Assembly (NCBI GenBank): GCA_029465975.1
Contig: CM055730.1
Span: 10,924,106 to 10,988,105, forward strand
Direction: 5' to 3'
DNA length: 64,000 nucleotides
Source of the DNA: Dallia pectoralis
Lineage: Eukaryota; Chordata; Actinopteri; Esociformes; Umbridae
Below the pieces are notes generated by a model. That model saw only the letters and a program-made list of their open reading frames with translations. It did no database searches and was not told where the DNA came from. Of this stretch, positions 63,902 through 64,000 are shown one piece after another; position 1 is the first letter of the stretch, and every line of letters begins with the position of its first letter. The translations under genes and the position numbers were made by a program.

Positions 63902-64000
63902 CATCTCTGTGTTTATGTCTAGCATCTCTGTGTTTATGTCTAGCATCTCTGTGTTTATGTCTAGCATCTCTGTGTTTATGTCTAGCATCTCTGTGTTTAT
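63902..64000. repeat. 21-bp minisatellite running off the window
   Basis: Core CATCTCTGTGTTTATGTCTA plus one base; about 4.7 units to the window edge with no sequence change seen. It starts directly after the LINE fragment. Confidence 0.96.

Overview
This window looks like intergenic or intronic DNA from a ray-finned fish. It has (AC)n/(GT)n microsatellites every few kilobases, very large minisatellites, decayed Tc1-like DNA transposons, an L2-like LINE fragment and a 500-base assembly gap (14064-14563). Two degraded palindromic elements, near 21205 and 31040, resemble the 'cccaaatggcaccctattcc' repeat I know from salmonid and pike genomes. The segment near 18440 resembles a second such repeat. 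A salmoniform or esociform fish is therefore my best guess, but it rests on remembered repeat families and not on any gene.

I found no protein-coding gene I can defend. The long open frames (up to 365 codons) lie in low-complexity tandem DNA. They stay open because the repeat period is a multiple of three or because the repeat lacks stop triplets. The only coding traces of recognisable origin are transposon remnants: two internally deleted copies of one Tc1-like family (20262-20632 and 53850-54312) and an L2-type reverse-transcriptase fragment at the right edge (63385-63893).

Tandem repeats make up roughly a quarter of the window by my sum of the arrays listed. Left to right, the main arrays (unit length) are: 1-409 (15 bp), 2691-2975 (14), 3513-4032 (13, carrying TTAGGG), 6596-7270 (8), 10615-11156 (57), 11562-12436 (33), 13421-13628 (22), 13900-14063 (36, ending at the gap), 15556-15735 (16/32), 21743-22896 (28), 23160-23702 (variable), 24705-24868 (44), 24950-25780 (12), 26424-26723 (9), 29600-30074 (36), 36209-38192 (41/50), 42987-43976 (8), 46929-47763 (37), 49362-53803 (40, about 111 copies), 56075-56463 (21), 56594-56712 (20), 57514-57726 (14) and 63902-64000 (21, running off the edge). 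Several have clear higher-order structure (5-, 10-, 16- or 22-unit blocks), which points to repeated block duplication rather than one-unit slippage.

Between the arrays are unique, mostly AT-rich blocks. A few look regulatory: a CpG-dense block with a GC box and a splice-donor-like site (7910-8265); a CCAAT/GC-box block followed by a near-perfect splice donor (28605-28834); a ZNF143-like motif (10440-10459); two CTCF-like cores (46527-46593); and several homeodomain- and TCF-site-rich stretches that read like vertebrate conserved non-coding elements. Each is an inference from motif content. I see no operon, CRISPR array, tRNA, rRNA or novel enzymatic system. The most distinctive biology here is the density and higher-order organisation of the minisatellites and how some of them sit beside transposon remnants or carry repeated functional motifs.
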